The notes beneath the pieces were generated by a model. The model made no database searches and was not told where the DNA came from. It worked only from the letters and a program-made list of their open reading frames with translations. Made by a program: the position numbers and the translations under genes. Shown here one piece after another: positions 59,201-64,000 of a stretch of 64,000 bases of DNA; the first letter of the stretch is position 1; the number at the start of each line of letters is the position of its first letter. The stretch comes from Sphaerolaimus hirsutus. Taxonomy: Eukaryota; Nematoda; Chromadorea; Monhysterida; Sphaerolaimidae. The stretch is from assembly GCA_964036195.1 (NCBI GenBank), contig OZ038460.1, forward strand, positions 14,511,504 to 14,575,503, given 5' to 3'.

Positions 59201-61250
59201 TTATTTCACATTGTCAACCACATTTGTGTTAAAACAACACAAAAGTGTCCATTTTTTGAAATTCAATTGGATGCTGGACTTGTGTGGGACAGTAACATTT
59301 AAATAAATTTTAAACGTGGCACCCCACACTGTGGTGAGTTCGCAAAATCCACCTGGCCAGTGTATAGTAGGGGAGGGGTGTTGACGACACATCCCCAAAA
59401 TTTTAGATTTATACCCCTCCCACAGCTGGAGGTACGGCACTGGCAGTGTAAGAAATCAGTGGGGGCCGGACCTGTGTGGGACACTAAAAAAGCTGCAAAT
59501 TTTTTTTGCACTCGGCGACCCACCCTGTAGGGGGTCGCCGCGACCCCTTCAATTCATGCGAAGTGGAGGGGGGTTGCGCCAATATCTACCCCAAGTTTCA
59601 GCTTCTGGCGCGTCCTAGAACTGTAGATAGGACGTCAGAAGTAAAATAAAAAATAGAGGGCCGGACTTGATCGGGAAGGTGTTTAGATAGCAAATCCCTA
59701 TAAATATATGTAACATACTCAAAAGATTTGTTTGATTTTTTTGCACTACATTTCACTCAATTCAATTATTTTTTGGTCCGGCCCGGGAAGAGGGGCGCCC
59801 AGGCTACGTCCTTGCTTCAAAGTGTAAAGTAAAGTGTCAAATGTCATGTAAAAAGTGTCAATTGTCATGTAAAGTTCAGTAATAAAAGTTCAGTATCAAG
59901 CACCTCACCACCATAGCGGATTTTGGGGTTAGCATTTTAGGGGGGGGGGGGGTCAGCCGGTCAGCACGCGTTAATAACTCGGGAACCGCTTGGCGAAAAA
60001 TGTTGAAATTTGGATATGTTATGGTTTCAGGTCGGGGCTAATATCAAGTCCGACGATTTTTTTCTACGACCCCCCAGACCGGAGATAGGGGGGGTCGTAG
60101 ATAAAAATCGTCGGACTTGATACTAGCCCCGACCTGAAACCATAACATATCCAAATTTCAACATTTTTCGCCAAGCGGTTCCCGAGTTATTAACGCGTGC
60201 TGACCGGCTGACCCCCCCCCCTAAAATGCTAACCCCAAAATCCGCTATGCTCACCACTCATCACAATCAAAAACCTCCCACTTCCAGCCGTGGTCGCCGA
60301 AAACGGCCGCATGGGCAAATTCGCGGCGATCACCCGCGCATTCGAGACCATAATGGCGGCGCACCGGGGCGAGGTGGCCTGCCAGGTCGTCACCGCCAAG
60401 CAGATCGACGCGGGCATGTCCAAGAAAATTCAGGATGCTTTGGCTGCGTTTGCGAAGGCTGGCCAGACGCTGCAGGTGTCTTATAAGGTGAGGTGTGGGT
60501 TTTATGGTTATTGTTAATGGAGTATACTGTTTAGGTTGGTTTTTAGGCTAGACAAGCGTTGTCATTTGAATATTGTAGGCTTTGTTTTGATCGAACCCTC
60601 GCTGTGCCCCCCCCCCTTCCGGGCCAGACAAAAATGCCTCGAATGTCACTTTTGTAAAGCGATTTTTCAGGGCACTTGCAAAAAAATTGCGTGCAAACGT
60701 GCACTTCAGCACTCCTTATTCCTGTCTTTGATGAGTATAAACATCATTACAAAAGTACGCAAAACGGTGTATGGTGCCATATCTTGGTATAAAAGTACAT
60801 GTATACTAGAAGACGTTGGCGCCAACATCAATACTCCCATGGCGCGTCGCCTACAGCTGGCGCCAGCTCCAAGACTTATTCCTTTACTACAGACCCAACT
60901 GTTAGAGCGGGGCGCCGCCCCGCCCCCGTTCGCCTGGTTCCGTATACAATCCCTTCCGATCAGAAATCCCTGATTAAGAGTGAAGTCTAAATTTCAATTT
61001 CACATAAACGTCTGCAAAAAAGCAAACATAAAAATTACAGATAGGTATCCATTGAGCGATTACTTTCAAGCGACGCTATAATCTATACACTTCTTAATTT
61101 TTTTTGGATTACGCTGGAGGCAAAAATCCGCAGGTCGACCCGAAACTGCTAGGCGGCATGACTGTCACAGTGGGCGAGAAATTTGTGGACATGTCACTGG
61201 CCACAAAGATTCAGCATTACTCCAAGCTGATACATCAGGACATTGTATAA
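56276..61250 (+). CDS. ATP5PO: Mitochondrial ATP synthase subunit O (OSCP), complete
   Basis: The peripheral-stalk subunit linking F1 to the membrane part of ATP synthase. Exons: 56276-56293 (MASLML), 56371-56415, 57339-57449, 58054-58186, 60288-60487, 61134-61250 (TAA); 207 aa, the usual length. The N-terminus ([17 protein letters not shown]) is a mitochondrial targeting peptide. Family landmarks: [37 protein letters not shown], and the C-terminal [17 protein letters not shown] followed by [10 protein letters not shown]. All introns are GT-AG and in phase. The 2.1-kb intron 4 is almost all palindromic repeats, the last ending about 40 bases before the 3' splice site. It lies tail to tail with LSM10, 244 bases apart. 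Confidence 0.97.
56471..57309. mobile_element. GGCGCC-palindrome element, 0.84 kb, in OSCP intron 2
   Basis: Flanked by AGTCGCAACT on both sides (ending at 56470; starting at 57310). Ends AGTGATGGAATGGCGCC and GGCGCTTTTCCATCACT. Two long blocks of GGCGCCTTGGCGCC-type units (56480-56640 and 57087-57300) are inverted relative to each other around an AT-rich middle. Confidence 0.85.
58229..59684. mobile_element. 1.46-kb palindromic element, AAACACCTTCCCGATCAAG family, copy 2
   Basis: The ends match those of 16570-17729. Inner arms also pair: AAATTTTCTTATGAAGG/CTTATGAAGGCATTTTTGAGG near 58900 and 59000, GGAGGGGTGTTG/CACCCCTCCCC, and CACCCACCACATGAACCCCT/AGGGGTTCATGTGGTGGG. No ORF of note. In OSCP intron 4. 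Confidence 0.8.
59918..60248. mobile_element. Near-perfect 330-bp palindrome next to OSCP exon 5
   Basis: The left arm (AGCGGATTTTGGGGTTAGCA ... CTTGATA-like TCAAGTCCGACGATT) and right arm are complements over about 150 bases each, meeting near 60075. A fragment of the same family is at 39690-39800. The right end is only about 40 bases from the acceptor CTTCCAG at 60287. Confidence 0.85.
60560..60975. mobile_element. Degenerate Mutator-like element in OSCP intron 5
   Basis: Contains the family order poly-C/TTCCGGGCCAGAC, GCGTGCAAACGTGC, TTGGCGCCAAC, GGCGCCGCCCC, CCGTATACAATCC and ATCAGAAATCCCTGAT, as in 46320-46790 but eroded. The ends are no longer clear. Confidence 0.5.
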
Positions 61251-61494
61251 GTTATTTTGTGTGAATCTAGGCACTATTTCGTGATTTCGTTAATTTGGTT
61301 TTGAAAGCAGTAATTAGTTGAGGCGGGCCATCATAAATACGTATTTACTGTTCATTTTTTATCCTCTAAGTAGTGATAATTCAGATCGAGAGTTTATTTG
61401 ATTCACATAGCGGCAACTTTTGCGAAAGTGAAGATTTCTGATCACAAAATGATGAATATATGGGAATGTAATGTAAATGCAACAATACCAAATA

Positions 61495-62815
61495 TCACTG
61501 CGGCTTGTCCGTGCCGGATCTCAATCTCTGTTTGTACCGTTCGGCCCATTCCTCTCGTTTTTGTTTCTCTGCCGCGCGGCGCTGCTGTTTTCTTACTTCC
61601 TTTATGTCTTCCCTTGAAGTTGGACAGAACGATTTGTCGCTGCTGCTCACCTGCACGAACGCTAGTTATATGATATTTGACGTCAACTATTGGTGACCCG
61701 CACATTACTTGACACGTGTGTCAACTGGTCTGTGTCAAATCAGATTTCGGCTTCATGTGTCGCAGAGCAATCTCCAAATGCGCATGCGGCATTGTTGAAA
61801 AATAAACATGGCAAGTGCATTGGAAGATCGCTCTGCGACACGTGGAGCAGTAGCCTGAGTTGACACGACCAGTTGACACAAGTGTGTCAACTAGTGTGTG
61901 CCATTTGAAAAAGTGATGTTTCCCACCTGCCGCTCAATCACCGACAAAGCGTCAATGTGATCGGGCAAATGCACACATCTGATCTTGTCGCCGGCGACAT
62001 AAAATTGCTCCAACTGCACGCCAGTTTTGCTGTGTCTGTGGAAAAGTTTGCACTGACGCAGATGCGTGTTCATGGTGGCGTTGGAGGCTTCTAAGTTACC
62101 CTCGACGATCGTGTTGTCGCGCAGCTCTATTACTACCTGTAGGGGTGGGAATTGTGGGGACTTTTGAAAAATATTTTTGATATTATACTTTTACTAAAAT
62201 TGTTGAGGACTTGAATTGCATTTTCTCTTAGCATGACACATTCATCAGAAGCGGCTTCAAGTTCAATGAGCCCCTCTGGCACCACTTACGATGCCAAACA
62301 ACAAAAATGTGCAGATGTTTCTGCGGCAACAGCCTGGGAGGCTGTTAAACATGAAATTATAGCAAAAATTCATCAGAAAATATCGCAAATGCAACAATTT
62401 GATGCGAAAAAAATAGAAAATTTGAAAAGTAATAAAAAAGATTTAAAAATTCGAAAACTTTTTTCGTTTAAGATCTAAACACTTTAACACAGTTTTCCAA
62501 TGGGTTTGCTATCTTTTGGAAGCACGTCAACTTATGTATTTATCTAAAATACTTACACTGGCGAAACACACCACGCCAAACATGTATTACCTCTGCTGCA
62601 GCAAAGACTCAAAAAAAAGTTAGAAAAAGATTTTCAATAACCATCGCTCCAATGCAACTGAGTAGCGATGTGCAATTTCGCCCCAGGATTGAGTAATTTC
62701 GCATCGGAAACAATTCATGAATCGACAAAAAGTTTGCACCAACCCGCTGCCCGACCAGCCCATCCAGTAAGCAGCTGAGCGACTTGCGCAGTCGCTTCCG
62801 TTCTACCAGGGACAT
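61495..62815 (-). CDS. LSM10: U7 snRNA-associated Sm-like protein LSM10, complete
   Basis: Part of the U7 snRNP ring that processes replication-dependent histone mRNA 3' ends. Exons: 62744-62815 (MSLVERKRLRKSLSCLLDGL), 61927-62136, 61495-61650 (TGA); 145 aa. Exon 2 carries the Sm fold: ELRDNTIVEGNLEASNATMN (Sm1) and QFYVAGDKIRCVHLPDHID (Sm2, with LSM10-type VHLPD in place of the usual IRG pattern). Exon 3 is a charged Arg/Lys/Gln tail (KQQRRAAEKQKREEWAERYK). All junctions are phase 0, GT-AG. Intron 2 carries the MITE 61698-61903, which does not reach either splice site. Confidence 0.93.
61698..61903. mobile_element. Palindromic MITE ACTTGACACGTGTGTCAACTGG, intact copy
   Basis: Arms contain GTGTCAACTGGTCTGTGTCAA/TTGACACGACCAGTTGACAC, AGATTTCGGCTTCATGTGTC and CGCAGAGC/GCTCTGCG. 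A second copy (45322-45766) is interrupted by another MITE. Confidence 0.8.
62137..62743. other. LSM10 intron 1
   Basis: 607 bases between LSM10 exons 1 and 2. A plus-strand ORF (62233-62478, starts MTHSSEAASSSMSPSGTTYD) lies here but has no family signature or splice partner, so it is not called a gene. No repeat family is recognised. Confidence 0.5.
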
Positions 62816-63438
62816 GTTGAAAGCGGCGCCCACTGGGTTGTGGTCACACTCGTTCCCGTTCACACAAACGTACTTACAAAAAAAGTATGGTCACATTTAT
62901 GGACATAAGTTGCGGTAAACTTTTGCTAAATATGGATATAAGTTACGTTTATGGACATAAGTTACGTTGAAACATGCAGCGACTGGTCGAGTCGTTTTTT
63001 TCGTATTTGATTGTTGATTTACTGTAGTATTGTCGAGTCAAAATACGTTCAATTTCAAGCCATCATATTGTTTTCCAGTCATAAACATTCCACAAAAAGA
63101 AAATTCCAGGGATACCCATTGTGTACAATTGGCAGCTCTCCAAAACTGTTTTTGGATACACCTGTTTGTATACCGTCGAGTTACAGACCAGTTGACACTG
63201 ACCAGCTAACAAGCATGTGTCAACTACTGTTTCAGCCGCCATTATCGACCATTTCGGTCGCTTAATCGCATTCCGCGGCCATTGCTGGTGTACGTGGGAC
63301 AATACATAACAATACGTCAGCGTACCCAACTACAAACTTGGACGTGTGCCAACTTCACATACGCGCCCAATTCCAAAATTCTACGTGTCAACGGGGGGAG
63401 GTCGATCGATCAATCGACAAATCTATCGACCCGTCGCG
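62816..63438. promoter_or_regulatory. Divergent promoter region of LSM10 and the hnRNP M homologue
   Basis: Start codons 62815 (minus) and 63439 (plus) face outwards. Positions 63105-63290 hold, in inverted orientation, the module also present at 56020-56175 upstream of OSCP (shared GGATACACC..GTTTGTA, GGCAGCTCTCCAAAAC-like, GCATTCCGCGGCCATTG). GTGCCAACTTCACATA also occurs in both regions (63344 and 56155). Confidence 0.5.
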
Positions 63439-64000
63439 ATGCCAGAAGCGGCCGAGCAGCGCGACAGGATCGCCGACGGCGAGGGCAGCGGCGCGCCCTC
63501 CCAGCGCAGTTCCGGTGTGCGTAAAAGGTCCCGTTCGCGGACGCGCACACCCCCGTCGCGACGCAGGGAATCGGGTGCCAATCTCGGATACTGTGAAGGG
63601 CACTGGAAGGTGGGAAATGTCTTGTAAAGTGTCAAAAGTCATGTAAAATGCCCTGGATAATGGCCATATTGCAAGTTGCCATTTTGCAGGGCATTTTACA
63701 TGACTTTTGACACTTTGCATGACATTTTCCATCATCCAGGGCCCTTCACAGTATCTGAGACTGCCGCCAGGCAGCGGCACAGGCGGCAAACGCGACAGGC
63801 GCAGCGGCGGCGATTACAGCGACAAACTCGTTTACATATCGAATCTGTCCTACGAGATCAGGTGGCCTGAGCTGAAGGACATTCTAAAGGAGAAGGCCGG
63901 TGATGTGGCTCACGTGGAAGTGCTCACTAGCGTCTCTGGGAAGCAAAGGGCTCGGCGTATGTTTTGTTGTTGTTGTTGTTTGTTTTGGGGGATGACTAGT
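63439..64000 (+). CDS. hnRNP M-like RNA-binding protein, N-terminal part
   Basis: A nuclear pre-mRNA-binding protein with RRM domains. Exon 1, 63439-63574 (MPEAAEQRDRIADGEG, then an Arg/Ser-rich SRSRTRTPPSRRR segment); exon 2, 63771-63956 (GGKRDRRSGGD, then RRM1: KLVYISNLSYEIRWPELKD with RNP2 VYISNL, followed by DVAHVEVLTSVSGKQR). The donor is GTATGT with phase 1; the rest is beyond the window. YISNLSYEIRWPELKD and EVLTSVSGK match RRM1 of hnRNP M/MYEF2. The intron between these exons is an introner. The start codon is the first ATG after the promoter region and its choice is moderately certain. Confidence 0.85.
63575..63770 (+). mobile_element. Introner: first intron of the hnRNP M homologue (196 bp)
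   Basis: Reads GTGCCAATCTCGGATACTG ... CAGTATCTGAGACTGCCGCCAG's final AG. The inverted arms extend inward as GATACTGTGAAGGGC and complement, then AATGTC...TGTAAAGTGTCAAAAGTCATG and complement, so the whole intron folds into one hairpin. Splicing joins ..RRRESG to SGTGGKRDRR in frame. Closely related to the introner in SPT16. Confidence 0.92.

Noticed and set aside
61698-61903. MITE in LSM10 intron 2 as another introner
   Set aside because: Its ends fall 20-50 bases inside the intron on both sides, so it does not supply the splice sites.

Overview
This is nuclear DNA of a metazoan, most likely an intron-rich aquatic invertebrate (arthropod-like; a copepod is a guess from genome style, not shown). 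All genes are split by spliceosomal introns, exons are GC-rich, and introns are AT-rich and packed with short palindromic transposons. I see no bacterial, viral or CRISPR content. Exon models were built by hand from splice-site phase and protein family conservation. A 200-base run of N lies at 44148-44347.

Layout. 1081-11661 (minus): the first 16 coding exons of a large Gln/Pro-rich low-complexity protein that runs off the left edge; family not identified. 13235-14801 (plus): ribosomal protein L14, complete in 4 exons. 17989-40654 (minus): an alpha-1,3-fucosyltransferase spread over 22 kb, with a 6.35-kb near-identical tandem duplication (18120-24480 and 24481-30828) that repeats three catalytic exons. 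41742-55241 (minus): FACT subunit SPT16, complete, 19 exons, 1043 aa. 56276-61250 (plus): mitochondrial ATP synthase OSCP, complete, 6 exons. 61495-62815 (minus): U7 snRNP protein LSM10, complete, 3 exons. 63439 to the right edge (plus): start of an hnRNP M-like RRM protein. Three neighbouring pairs are head to head (Q-rich gene/RPL14, SPT16/OSCP, LSM10/hnRNP M) and probably share promoter regions.

Main discovery. One family of inverted-repeat elements (ends reading CTGGTGCCA...CCCGCACCCTG, with TTTTACATGACATTTGACA cores) forms whole introns, from 5' to 3' splice site, in three unrelated genes: SPT16, the hnRNP M homologue and the fucosyltransferase (three times). These are introners: transposons that insert into exons and are spliced out. 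The element supplies the GT donor; the 3' end is a target-site-like dinucleotide that reads AG in three cases but TG in two fucosyltransferase introns, so the latter look like GT-TG introns. One introner was itself invaded by a Mutator-like element that was invaded by a minisatellite-cored element.

The remaining repeats include a group of transposons with TAGGG...CCCTA ends, about 9-bp target duplications and cores made of family-specific short repeats; Mutator-like elements with about 10-bp duplications; several full-length palindromic MITE families; and a 2.6-kb repeat carrying a 68-aa membrane-protein ORF whose diverged copies differ mostly at synonymous sites.
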